From NCBI GenBank assembly GCA_030789695.1, contig CM061141.1, positions 320,790,452 through 320,854,451 of the forward strand: a stretch of DNA of 64,000 nucleotides. Direction: 5' to 3'. The DNA is from Scilla litardierei (Eukaryota; Streptophyta; Magnoliopsida; Asparagales; Asparagaceae). The translations under genes and the position numbers were made by a program. The notes under the pieces were generated by a model, which ran no database searches, had not been told where the DNA came from, and saw only the letters and a list, made by a program, of their open reading frames with translations. This document shows positions 53,021 through 64,000 of this stretch, one piece after another; position 1 is the stretch's first letter, and the number at the start of each line of letters is the position of its first letter.

Positions 53021-53319
53021 GGTCGTGGCACGACGAGTACAAGCAAGCGATCACGGAGGATCAAATACCCTAAGCACACAGCCCTAGAAACGAAAATCCG
53101 AAAATCTAAAGCCCTAGAAGAGATTCGAAACCCTAGCAACTAGAAGAGATGAAAATCAAACCCTAGAGTATGAATCGAGACCTAGGAGAGGAGGGAGATA
53201 CCTAGGAGGAGGGGGCGACGGCGGCGGACGGCGGGGATGGCCGGAGATCTGGCCGGAGTCGACGGGAATATGAAGGGGCTCGAGAGGGGTTTGGAATATT
53301 CGGGCTGGAGCTGAGTTGA

Positions 53320-53705
53320 AGACCGACTAAAAGAGATTTTAGTCGAATGAAATAGATATAAGTCGGTCGAGATCTGGAAAAGACACAATTGCCCTAACAT
53401 ACTTAGTCGGTCACAGTTCAAGCACTGACCGACTAGATTAAGATCTAGTCGGTCGGTCAATGAGCTTGAACCGACTAAGTCGAAACAGAGGCAAACAGGG
53501 ATTTTTAGGGCTAGAATTAGTCGGTCGCAGTATATTCACTGACCGACTAGTTTTCAATCTAGTCGGTCGGTAAGTGTACTGTGACCGACTAAAGAAAGAA
53601 AAAGATAAGAGTAAGATAAAAGCTTGATCTAGTCGGTCTGAGTTCACTTGCTGACCGACTAGATGAGCATCTAGTCGGTTGACAAATGAACTGAGACCGA
53701 CTAGA
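53320..53705. repeat. Internal copy of the LTR palindrome array in element G
   Basis: Three units (about 53402-53478, 53517-53595, 53629-53705) and weaker arms at 53320-53370 have the same alternating TTAGTCGGTC and GACCGACTAG arms as the LTR arrays. They lie between the RNase H stop (53947) and the env-like ATG (53020). Confidence 0.9.
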
Positions 53706-53946
53706 AGAGTCCAAAAATTGATAATTGATTTCTCTTCACAAACCACTTGGATGAAACATCTTAACACTCTCATTAGTCATCTAAATTACCCCATAAACGT
53801 CGAAATCTAAAATACGATTTTCAAATACGAATTCGATCAAAAATTCAAACACATCACATAAAATTCCCAAAAATTCAATAAATCTAGCATGAACGAAATA
53901 TCGCAAAATATAATAGCATGCAAGACAATTGAATGAAATATGAATC

Positions 53947-55023
53947 CTATATCTCGGATTCACCCATAATCCCCAATTCTCGACGCAACCGCACAAAGGA
54001 GTCCTCCTTTAGGGGTTTCGTGAAAATATCGGCGATTTGCTTTTGGGTTTCAACGTACACTAATATGATGTCCTTTTTAGCAACATGATCATCTAAGAAA
54101 TGGTGTCGGACATCTATGTGTTTGGATTGGGAATGGTGCACCGGATTCTTTGAAAGACAAATAGCACTTTGGTTATCCATCATGATAGGGCTAGTATCAC
54201 AATGAATACCAAAATCCTTCAATGTGTGTCTCATCCAAAGAACCTGGGCACAAGCGGCACCGGCGGCAATGTATTCCGCCTCGGGGGTTGAAAGTGATAC
54301 CGAATTTTGCTTCTTGGAAAACCAAGAGACAAGAGAATTTCCTAGAAAATGGCAAGTGCCACTAGTACTTTTCCTGTCGGATTTGCATCCCGCATAATCA
54401 GCGTCACTATATGAGACTAACTCATATGTGCTAGATTTCGGATAAAGTAATCCAAAATCTAAAGTGTAACTTAGATAGCGAAAAATACGTTTAACCGCTA
54501 CTAAATGAGAATCCTTAGGTTGAGACTGATAACGAGCACATATACATACGGCAAACATAATATCGGGCCTACTCGCGGTAAGATAAAGTAAACTACCTAT
54601 CATACCTCGATATAGACGAATGTCTACATCTTTTCCGCCTGTATCTTTATCAAGATGCATTGTAGTGCTCATAGGAGTCTTTTTCCCGGAGGCATTCTCC
54701 ATTCCAAATCGCTTTAGCAACTCCACCGTGTACTTCGTTTGGTGGATGAAGATTGCATCGTTCAATTGGCGAATTTGGAGACCTAAGAAATATTTGAGTT
54801 CGCCCATGTGGCTCATCTCAAATTGTTCCTTCATAACATTAGAAAACTCTTCGCAAAGAGCAAAGTTAGTAGCACCGAAAATGATATCATCAACATAAAT
54901 TTCAAATAATAAAATATCATTATTCGCATGCTTAATAAAAAGTGTAGAATCGGCTTCGCCCATTTTAAAATTCAAATCCAAAAGAAAATTCTTTAGGCGA
55001 TCATACCAAGCTCGAGGAGCTTG
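53947..55023 (-). pseudogene. pol: RT C-terminal part and RNase H of element G
   Basis: Read on the minus strand after a frameshift near 55024-55030. It holds GEADSTLFIK, the RT active site YVDDIIFGAT, LKYFLGLQI, GSLLYLTASRPDI, then RNase H with YSDADYAGCKSDRKSTSG, EAEYIAA and ADIFTKPL near the end. The domain ends ELGIMGESEI at 53947. It is otherwise uninterrupted. Confidence 0.93.
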
Positions 55024-57065
55024 TCTCTCAAACCATAAAGAGCTTTCTTTAGTTTAAAAACGTGATTAGGAAATTTTTCATTTATGAAGCCCGGAGGTTG
55101 AGAAACGTAAACTTCCTCAACGACATCTCCGTTTAAAAATGCACTTTTAACATCCATTTGAAATAATTTAAAATTCTTATGGCATGCAAAAGACAATAGT
55201 AATCTAATTGATTCTAATCTAGCTACCGGAGCGAAGGATTCTTCGAAATCGATACCTTCCTCTTGTCGATAGCCTTGAGCTACTAACCGAGCTTTGTTCC
55301 GGACGACGACTTGGTTTTCGTCGGTTTTGTTCTTGAAGATCCACTTTGTCCCTATGACGGTGTGGTTCTTCGATGGCAAAGGAACAAGCTCCCAAACTTC
55401 ATTTCTCTCGAATTGAATGAGCTCCTCCTCCATGGCTAAGATCCAAGCGCTATCTTCACATGCTTCATTAATATTCTTTGGCTCTATCGAGGAGGCAAAA
55501 GCACAATGAGCGAAGTAGTTCACTTGCGATCTCGTCTTGACACTATCATAGATATTGCCAATGACTTGCTCATGGGGATGGTCACGAACGGTATGAAGCC
55601 GTTTGGGAATACCTTGATCACTAGGAACATTCTCAACAACTTCATTAGTTGGGTTAGTCTCAATAGAATCAATAGAATCATTAGACTTAGAATTATCAAA
55701 CGAATCACATAAAACATCCATAGAATCATTATCATTTGAAATTCTAGTTGGAACAAATCCTTCATTAAATGAGACATGAAGCGACTCCTCGATCGTTGAG
55801 GTTCGTTTGTTGAATATCCGGTAGGCTTTGCTACGCGAAGAATATCCAACAAAAATCCCCTCATCGGATCTTGGATCGAATTTGTCCAAACTACCATACG
55901 TGTTCTTAATAAAACATTTCGAACCAAAAACACGAAAATGTTTAACTTGAGGCAACCTACCAAACAACAATTCATAACAAGTTTGTTTAGTGCCGGGCCT
56001 CAAAAGTATTCTATTAAACACATAGCAAGCGGTGTGTACCGCTTCCGCCCAAAATTGATGGCCAAGTTGGCTATCATCAAGCATAGTGCGAGCACACTCC
56101 ACTAGCGTCCTATTCTTTCTCTCAACTACACCATTTTGAGGAGGTACACGCGGGAAAGAGAAGGTGTGAGTAATACCAACTTCATCACAAAATGTCTCAA
56201 AAGACTCATTCTCAAATTCACCTCCATGATCACTACGAATAGTGACAATGGTGGTTCCTAAGAGATTTTGTACTTTCTTAACAAAAATTGTGAAGTTTTC
56301 AAAAGCTTCATTTTTATTACACAATGAAAATACCCAAGTAAATCTTGAATAGTCATCTACGATGACAAGTCCATACCTTGCATTTCCTAAGGAAGCAACT
56401 CTAGTTGGCCCAAATAAGTCTAGATGTAATAGCTCTAGTGGTCGTTTCGTAGAAATGCTTTTCTTAGGTTTAAATGAAGATTTAGGAAGCTTGCCACGTT
56501 GACAACAATCACAAAAACTTTTATTTTCAAAAACAAGCTTCGGAAAACCTTTAATAGAATTTAATTTTGAAAGCTTATATAGTGTTCCAAAGTTCACATG
56601 TCCAAAGCGTCGATGCCATAAGTGTTGTTCACTTGTGTTGGCAACGAGACATTGTTCATATGACTTAGGAAGATCCAAAATATAAATGTCTTTATGACGA
56701 GTTCCGGAAAATAATAATTTATCATTATCTTTTCTTAAAATATGACACAATCCTTTCGCGAAGCTAACTTTGTAACCTTTGTCACAAAGTTGGCTTATTG
56801 AAATAAGATTGTGATTTAAGCCATTAACAAGATAAACATCACTAATTAAGGGTTTAGATGGGTTACCCACTTTACCAACACCTATGATGGTTCCGCTCTC
56901 ATTGCCTCCAAATACGACGCGGTTTCCATTTGCTATGGGAACCACTCCGGAGAGCAAACTAGCGTCACCCGTCATGTGTTTTGAACACCCGCTATCGAGT
57001 ATCCAATTTCCCTTGGAGCTAAATTTAAATTTGTTGCTCCTTTTCTTTTTCTTTTCCTTGAGTAC
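54993..57065 (-). pseudogene. pol: Protease, integrase and RT N-terminal part of element G
   Basis: On the minus strand the frame opens after a TAG (57066-57068). First is the protease active site [15 protein letters not shown]. Next come the pre-integrase HHCC region ([17 protein letters not shown]) and the integrase core ([43 protein letters not shown]). RT begins with [23 protein letters not shown] and [11 protein letters not shown]. The frame ends wrongly after LKKALYGLR because of an apparent 2-bp insertion in a GA repeat. A clear Ty1/copia order. Confidence 0.94.
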
Positions 57066-57118
57066 CTAAAGATAGAGAATTTCATATCATGGTACCCAAG
57101 GTCATTGGGTCCAAAAGA

Positions 57119-59290
57119 TTAGACCTTTGGAAGCCAAGTCCAAGTGGACTTAGACTTCCCCACATAATTTATACTATGCACAACATCCGAAAAATAAGCA
57201 TTCATATACATTTGTTTTTCGTCCATGCTTGTGTCCTTTGGGCTCCAAATAGTGAAAATCTTGGGCGCCCTCATCCTATTGGGTGCATGCATGCTACGTT
57301 GATTTCTACGTGATGCATGTTGTGGATAGGCATACGGAACATGATGGAATGGTGTACGACGAGAATTAATCATATGATGAGGTGGGTGAACATATGCATG
57401 TGTGGGAACACGTGCGTGAGGGTGTCTCACATGGTGTGCACGTGCCCGAGAATGTGTTGCATAAAAATCATCATACGTGTGAGACGGTGGAGTAGGACGT
57501 GTGTTCCTACGTGGCATGGTATTGGTGTACATGTAGGCATGCCCCTTCTTTGGAGGTCCACCCAAAGTGGGTTTCTTTCTGAAAGAGGGTGTGGACGAGG
57601 TGGAAGCACCATTGGTAGATGAACTACCAATAGAGTGTTTGCTCCCACTCGTTGAGGCTTCGGAAGTTGGCCTAACAAAAGTAGTGATCGACTTGGATGA
57701 ATTTCCCATCATATACCCCAAGCCAATGTGGTGTTTGGCCGGAAGTAAGTCTTTTAGGATATTATCCAAATGGCCCTTACCCTTGTTGAATTCGTTGATT
57801 CGGCCCAATGTGTTCTCATATTTCTCTTTGAGAGAACGCAAAGAAGTATCCAAAGTGGATATTTGCGATGTGAGCACATAAACACGAGATTTAAGATTCT
57901 CGTTCTCAAAACTCAAAGTCGAGTTTTGAGAAGTTAAATCCGCTATCTTATGTTCTTCCGTATCCTCAATGCTAACATGTTCGAGTTTAGATTTGAGATT
58001 AACAATCTCATTTCTTAACTCTTCAACAACGGTGTCGTTGTTGGTGATGATAGTCTTAGGCGAGGTTTGAATGCTAGCTAGGTCATCTTTTACCTTAGTA
58101 TATCTATTTACTAGTTTAGTGTATTTTGACCATAATTGAGAGTTAGCATTCCTAAGATCATCCATAGTTACCTCATCGTTGCCTTCGTCATCACTATCAT
58201 CGGAAGAGGAGGATCCTTGATCGTGCTCCTCTCTTGCCATGAAACACATGTGCGCTTGCTCCACGTGCTCATCGTCCGACTCACCGCTTGAAGAATCATC
58301 GGAGTCGGTGAAGGTAGCTCCGACAAGTCCCTTCTTGTTTCCTTTCGTGTACTTCTTGGACTTGTCATACTTTGGCGCCTTCCACTTCTCCTTTTACTTA
58401 TTGAGGGGACACTCCGCTTTCATGTGTCCTGGCTTGTTGCACTTGAAACACAAAGGAGAGGAAGAAGCGTTAGAAGAACCAAATTTAGCTTTGGTCTTGA
58501 AGTTACCTTTTCGGAAGAAACGGTTGAACTTCTTGGCCATGAGTGCCATGGATTCCAAGTCCAACTCGTTTTCCGATTCTTCATCATCGGTTGATGTGGA
58601 TGTAGATGGAGCGGCTTTGAAAGCAATAGCCTTCTTCTTTGGCTCGTCTTGCTTTAGGTAGGACTTCATCTTTTCTTGTAATTTGAGCTTGTTATCCTTG
58701 CATACCTCGTACGACATTAAAGTACCCATTAGTTGAACTACGGTGTACTTATTCATGTCATTACCTTCCTCGATGGCGAAGGTACGTTTCTCCCAAGAAG
58801 AAGGAAGTCCTTCGATAAGCTTTGAGCACTTCTCCTTTTAAGTGTAGGACTTGCCGAGGGCCTCTAACTCGTTTATTATGTCAACGAAGCGAGCGTAATA
58901 TTCCTTCATCTTCTCGCCCTGTTGCATATGAAACATTTCGTAATCTTTGTTTACGACTACGAGTTTAGAGTCTCTTACCCTACTCGTCCCTTCATGTAGA
59001 ATGAGGAGGGAGTTCCAAATTTGATATGCACTCTTACATGTGCATATCTTATTGAAGTCCTCGGGCTCCAATGCGCATTGCAAGGCGTTCATTGCCTTGG
59101 CATTGCTTACCTCCGCGGCGATCTCCGCGGTAGTCCATTTCTCAAAGTCTTCTTCTTCGGGCTCGATGTATTCCTTCATTGTGGTCCTCCATAGAGACGC
59201 ACTCCGGAGGAAGGTTTCCATCCGGCATTTTCAGTACCCGTAGTTGGTACCGTTGAAGAATGGAGGCCTCGTAGAGGAATGTCCTTCCAT
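57119..59290 (-). pseudogene. gag: Gag region of element G (polyprotein N-terminal part)
   Basis: On the minus strand the ATG at 59290 starts MEGHSSTRPPFF. The same frame runs to 57119, broken by TGA at 59231-59233 (a Trp position), TAA at 58838-58840, and TAA at 58394-58396. The gag core holds EEEDFEKWT, NALQCALEPEDF, AYQIWNSL and EYYARFVDIINEL. The zinc knuckle CFKCNKPGHMKAEC is near 58400-58440. Acidic serine clusters, a long coiled coil (about 58100-57800), a Ser/Gly linker, and a His/Arg-rich stretch ending in TWLPKV follow. The long region between knuckle and protease is usual for Sirevirus Gag. Confidence 0.9.
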
Positions 59291-59383
59291 CACCGAAGAT
59301 GCTCCTTCACGGTTCCTGAAGGTGTCATAGTTGGAAGGTGGACGCACGGTCTTGTTGTCGTTGGCATACATAGCTAAGTATCT

Positions 59384-59396
59384 GGCTCTGATACCA
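59384..59396 (-). other. Primer-binding site of element G (initiator Met tRNA)
   Basis: On the minus strand TGGTATCAGAGCC lies 2 nt inside the 5' LTR end. It is complementary to the 3' end of plant initiator tRNA-Met, the standard copia primer. Confidence 0.95.
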
Positions 59397-59398
59397 AA

Positions 59399-61146
59399 TG
59401 TAATGCCCTACAAGCTACTGCACAAGTACTAGAGGGGGGGTGAATAGTACTTTAAAATAACAAGGAGTATAATTCCAAATTAAAATGCAAACTACCAAAT
59501 CAATTTGCGGAAGCTTAAATTGAATGACAACACAAAATTAACAATGCTAACAAACGATGTTAATGGGTTCGGATCCACCCAAGTCTCCCCGACTTGTTCC
59601 CGGTGATCCTACGTCCCAACCACCCGGATCCCCTCCGGATACTTGAGTTAGAAACCCTAACTCAAGATTTCCACTATGAATATCTTGTGAAAAACCTTCA
59701 CAAGATCAAATCATACATGCAATGATAAACGTGAATCCCACAACCCGGGATCACAACCTTCTCTCACAACCGAGAGAATCACAAAGCAATATTAAAGAGT
59801 TTAATATGAAATAAACAATCTTACCACAAAATCCTATACCTTGAGTTTTTCTTACCCAAATGGTGAAATGAAGGATTTGAGGAAGATGAAGTCACCAAGA
59901 CCTAGCACCAAAGAACTGACCAGCAATGGGTGCCTAGGGATGATTTGGAGACTTGAATCAAGCAATAGCTTGAAGAGCTCACCAAGAACAAGCTTCTCTC
60001 AAGATGGATTCTAGATCTAGAATGTGAGAGAATGGGTTTCTTGTGAGGAAGAGAGCTTTTGATTTGAGTGAGAATGGCTATCTCTTTTGATCTCAATGTA
60101 TCTCTTAATGGCAGCTCTAACCTAGATAGAAATGACCTAGGTTCGTATTTACAGGGTCCCATAAAAACAAGTTAGGTCATTCACCAACGGATAGAAATCT
60201 GGGAGAATTAGTCGGTCAAAGAACAACCACTGACCAACTAGTTCATCAACTAGTCGGTCAGTCAAACAACGTGGACTGACTAAGTGAAGAACTGAGAAGA
60301 GATAGAATTTCAGACCTAGAAATCTAGTCGGTCCAAGAAGACTTTCTGACCGACTAGTTTCACAACTAGTCGGTCAGTCAGTGAACGTAGACCGACTAAG
60401 AGGCAAAATGAAATAGTCTGAATGCAAGTTGACTTAGTCGGTTCAAGAACAAAAGTTGACCGACTAGATTGTCAACTAGTCGGTCACCAAACGTTCTTAG
60501 ACCGACTAACGATAAACAGTAGCTTAGGAGAAATTTAGTATGAACAGTAAGTCACAACTAGTCGGTCAAAGAAGCATCACTGACCGACTAGTTCACAAAC
60601 TAGTCGGTCGGTAAGTTAACATAAACCGACTAACTGTAAACAGTAAAGTCCAAGAAATTAAGGAATCAAACTAGTCGGTCCAAGAAGAGTTGCCGACCGA
60701 CTAGATCACCATCTAGTCGGTCAGTACTTGTTCTTGTACCAACTAACATGCACAATAAAGTCCGAAACGAAGCGCGATGCTTCGAGGAGTTAGAATGAAC
60801 TTGTGGAAGGATCCTAGAGCTACGAAATGAGCGTAAAGAAGATAGAAATGTAAGATATACTCAAGGCTTAACATTCTATATATCGAAGCTAAAAGACAAT
60901 AAATAAAACCTTAAAGAGTGGTCTTTGAGAGCTTCGATTAATTCTTCATAACTTCCAAAAAGGCGCAAGAGCTTCAACGAAGCTTTAGGCATGAATACGA
61001 GCTTTAGGAAGTGTTGAGATGTCGCTTTGATTGTTTACGTGAATTTTGCGACGATCTCCAATACTGCGCTCACAAATTGTTAGTTCATGAATTATTTATG
61101 TTTGCTCATCATCCAAAACCAAATCCGAGGAGTCCAATATTCAACA
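59399..61146 (-). mobile_element. 5' LTR of element G (1748 bp)
   Basis: It matches 48673-50423 with about ten substitutions and a 3-bp indel seen by eye. It contains the palindrome array at 60208-60746. Confidence 0.96.
60208..60746. repeat. Palindromic CTAGTCGGTC array in the 5' LTR of G
   Basis: The same five units as in the 3' LTR, with a few substitutions inside arms (for example GACCAACTAG in unit 1). Confidence 0.93.
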
Positions 61147-61151
61147 ATCAT

Positions 61152-61767
61152 TCCCAGCACTCTATGGAAGAAAGTGTCGATCCCCGCTGAGTTGGGATGA
61201 CATTGGTGATCGGGAATTATTAGGCCCGGAGATGATTGTTGAAACTGTGGGTGTAGTGCGTAACATCAGAGACAAGTTACGCATTGCACAAGACCGATAC
61301 AAGCATTGGGCTGATGCCAAGCATCGTCACTTGGAGTTTCAACCAGGATATCATGTTTTCCTGAATATATCCCCAAGCCGATGAGTGATACGTTTTGGGA
61401 GGTGAGGCAAGTCAGTCCAAGGTTCGTTGGACCTTTTGATGTGTTAGAGCAAGTTGGAGAGATAGCTTATTGTCTAGCTCTACTGCCATCATTGGAGGGA
61501 GTACATAATGTTTTCAATGTCTCCCAGCTGCGTCATTATATCAGTGATCCTACGCATGTGATTGATCATTCAGAGATCACGGTGCGACCAGACCTTACCT
61601 ATGAGCAGCAGCATGTTCAGATTCTTGATCGACGTCAAAAGGCCCTCAAGAACAAGGTCGGTGAACTTGTGAGAATGATGTGGCACCATGACTCGCCAGG
61701 AGAATCCACCTGGGAGAGAGAGGACGAGATGCGAGAACGTTACCCATACCTTTTCCCTGCACTGTAG
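61152..61767 (+). pseudogene. pol: Integrase C-terminus and chromodomain of element E
   Basis: It resumes E integrase after element [26 protein letters not shown] and EFQPG. It is broken near 61375-61400 by a stop and frame change. The last 128 codons are open: VSPRFVGPFDVLEQVG, VFNVSQLRHY, and the chromodomain-like end (QILDRRQKA to STWEREDEMRERYPYLF), stop at 61765-61767. It is nearly identical in layout to the D end. Confidence 0.93.
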
Positions 61768-61792
61768 AGAATTCCGGGGACGGAATTATTCT

Positions 61793-61805
61793 AAGGAGGG
61801 TAGGA
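61793..61805 (+). other. Polypurine tract of element E
   Basis: AAGGAGGGTAGGA immediately precedes the LTR start TGTAACGG. It is the same tract as in element A. Confidence 0.85.
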
Positions 61806-64000
61806 TGTAACGGCCCGTTTTCCTAGTCGTATTGTGATTGTGGTGTGCATGCGTTCTTTTACTTCATTGATCCGGTTGTTTTTTTCCGAGTGATCTTCGT
61901 CCGCACGTCGACGCGAGCGCGTCGTTATTTTCGGTTTTACCGTAGCGAAATTTTTTAATCTGTTAAATCGTAATTATTTTTAATTAAAAAGTAAATTACT
62001 AATTAAAAAATTGCTACTAAAAAATTTTAACCACTACTTACTTTTAACTAAAAAGTTATAAATTATTACTTTTAACTAATCACTTTTCCTAAACTACCTT
62101 TACCAAGTTACTTTACCCTAACCTATTCAATCCCCACCGAAATGTTGGTAAGATCCAACATCCAACACCAAATTCTTAATCAGCCTCCTACCTCAAAACC
62201 AACCCCCTTCAATCTGTCTCCCCTTCACCTTATCCTTAAAATCAAACTACAGGAAGAAAACACAGCAGCATCATCAGCACAACCACCTGCACCATCAGCA
62301 TCAGTCATTCCCCTACTTCCACCAAGCAGCTACAATCAAACCAAATTCACCATTACTCTCCCCCATTCAAACCAACCTCCACCATCTCCTTACAACCAAA
62401 AAACAAAACCAGAAATCAAAATTACAGAAATCAAAACCAAAATCGAGATCAAATTGAACCCTATTTCTGGAATCAAGCCATCGATCGCCGCCTGGACCTC
62501 GTTGCGCGTCGCCGTCGCTCGGATCCGCCATCGTCGCCCGAATCTCACCTGCCGCGCCTCGGATTGTCGCGCATCGCCTTCGAGAAGCCGCCTGCCGTCG
62601 ATCACTACGATCCGCCGTGGAACCTCCGCCCAGGCCTCTACTGTGATCCGTGCCACCGGAGGTCGGAATGCCCGCCGCATCGATCGCTGCCCCGAGCCCT
62701 CGATCCGCTGGATCTCAGCCGCACCCGACCGCCCCATACGCCGATCGATGCTACCGTCGTGACCGGACCGCCGTCGCCGCTGCCTTTCCTCCGATCCGCG
62801 CCGTTCGCCCCTTGCCCGATCGCTCCTGCAGCATCGAAAAAAAGAAGAAGAAAAGAAAAGAACAGAGAGAGAGGGAGAGTAACAGAGAGAGGGGGAATTA
62901 ATAAAGGTGAGATATTATAAGTTTTATTATTATTATTATTATAAAGTTTATAAGTTAAATTATTATTTATTAGTTATTAAGTTTTAGTTTCTTTATAAAG
63001 TTTTATTATGAAGTTTTGTAAAGTTAATTATTATAATGGTGTATTAGAGTTATAAATAAAGGTAAGTTTTTTATTTAAGTTGCTATAAATATAAGTAATT
63101 AGTTAGTATAATTAAATTATTAAGTTTTTAGTTAAGTTTAAAAAGTTAAGATTATTACTAAGTAAATGTTATAATAGGTTAGTTTAATGTCTTATAACTG
63201 GTTAATAACTATGAGACTGATATCACAAATCTATTTACGCAGATAAAACGTGCCTCATGTGAACACCACCTGGACACCCCATACACGCGTCAAGGCAAGT
63301 ATTTTTAGTAAATGAATTGCAAATATGGCCGTTCAAACTTAGTGCTAAATCTGATGTGCTTGTCTACTTCTGGTAGCCAATTAATGTGTTTTCATTTTTT
63401 GTTGCCTTCTAATTTAAATGGACTAGTCATATTAATGTCGATCGTTTGGGACAATTTGTCACATGCTTGTAATTTAATTGGACTACTTTTACTACCTGCA
63501 TGCTAACAAGATAAATTACTTTGGAAAAAAGAGTATGTTGCAAACTCGTAACACATATGTGAACCCATCGAATACAGATAGGGTGAAACTTGGTCGAAGA
63601 CTAGACAGTAGTACACTTAGGTGGGGTTGGTTCATGTAGTAGAGTCCGTAATTGTTGCTCGAACACCTTACGGCTACCTCCAAAACCACACTAACGGATG
63701 GAAGTAATTTGGCCATATTCCAGGTTAGAATGACAAGAAGCGTCACGGTAAACCCCCGATGATAGGGTTTATCGAGAACATTACCTACTCAGACATCGAC
63801 TTATCACGAGCACAAATAATCAAACACTTAATTTACAACTGTCTTACTTTTAAACTGCAAATCCATGCATGATCTATTTTACTTTTCTGCACTTATTATT
63901 CATAACTGTGTACTAACGCTCTTTTGTCCCTTATAGTTGTTCTTCGTTCATTACTTTAAATATCTTGCCGAGCTTATCGCTGACATATATTTCAAAGGGT
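61806..64000 (+). mobile_element. 3' LTR of element E (cut by window end)
   Basis: It matches 41903 to about 44125 of the 5' LTR: TGTAACGGCC start, GC-rich core at 62460-62830, AT-rich TTATTA stretch, and the start of the stem-loop at 63980-64000. The rest, the second CAAAA duplication and the end of LTR C should follow outside the window. Confidence 0.95.

Larger units (their letters stand above)
48673..61146 (-). mobile_element. Element G: 12.5-kb Sirevirus-like Ty1/copia retrotransposon
   Basis: It is complete in layout and read on the minus strand: 5' LTR (59399-61146), primer site (59384-59396), gag, protease, integrase, RT, RNase H, env-like ORF, multiple polypurine tracts, 3' LTR (48673-50423). 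The integrase-before-RT order marks Ty1/copia. The long LTRs with palindrome arrays, repeated CCCCCT tracts before the 3' LTR, and the additional ORF after RNase H mark the Sirevirus (SIRE/Maximus) group. The target duplication is ATTAT/ATCAT (48668-48672, 61147-61151; 4 of 5). I see about ten substitutions between its LTRs, so it is the youngest element here, yet its genes carry several stops. Confidence 0.95.

Overview
The window is plant nuclear DNA, almost certainly from an angiosperm. It shows spliceosomal introns, nested LTR retrotransposons of typical plant lineages, a plant 2-oxoglutarate dioxygenase gene, and a nuclear copy of plant mitochondrial DNA (cox3) joined to a piece of chloroplast trnA-UGC intron. 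I cannot name the species. I see no bacterial genes, CRISPR array or complete RNA gene. About 90% of the window is transposon, and only one host gene is supported.

Layout. 1-7472 is a Ty3/gypsy element (A) that carries gag but has lost all of pol. Its 5' LTR is interrupted by a GGCG-rich repeat and by a solo LTR of a Ty1/copia Sirevirus-like family. 7473-8740 is an 80-bp GC-rich tandem array into which A inserted. 8741-10860 is GC-rich and gene-free, perhaps another LTR. 10860-12150 is organelle-derived DNA. 13300-14038 is a Tat-like LTR. 15152-16484 is an apparently intact three-exon dioxygenase gene. 17150-19075 is a Tat-like element (F: LTR, PBS, start of gag).

From 19076 to the right edge is a stack of insertions. 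Element B sits in F, C sits in B, D (minus strand) and E sit in the 3' LTR of C, and a 12.5-kb Sirevirus-like copia element G (minus strand) sits in the integrase of E. Target-site duplications and empty sites in sister LTRs support several of these steps. A, B, D and E (and the wreck C) are related Ty3/gypsy elements with long LTRs (2.6-3.1 kb). D, E and C end in a chromodomain, which suggests chromoviruses of the Tekay/Del type.

Main result. The related gypsy elements share candidate introns at the same positions. One lies just before the gag ATG. One (85-90 nt, phase 1) lies exactly between gag and protease. One (69-70 nt, phase 0) lies between the first and second catalytic Asp of integrase. 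If unspliced, gag stops a few codons into the second intron. If spliced, gag runs in frame into protease, and integrase is restored across its insert. This suggests that unspliced RNA makes Gag and serves as genome, while spliced RNA makes Gag-Pol. The same LTRs share a stem-loop whose 3' arm contains the ATG of a short acidic ORF, and a conserved block where the usual initiator-Met tRNA primer site would be. All the retrotransposon genes carry stops or frameshifts, so these inferences rest on comparison between broken copies.
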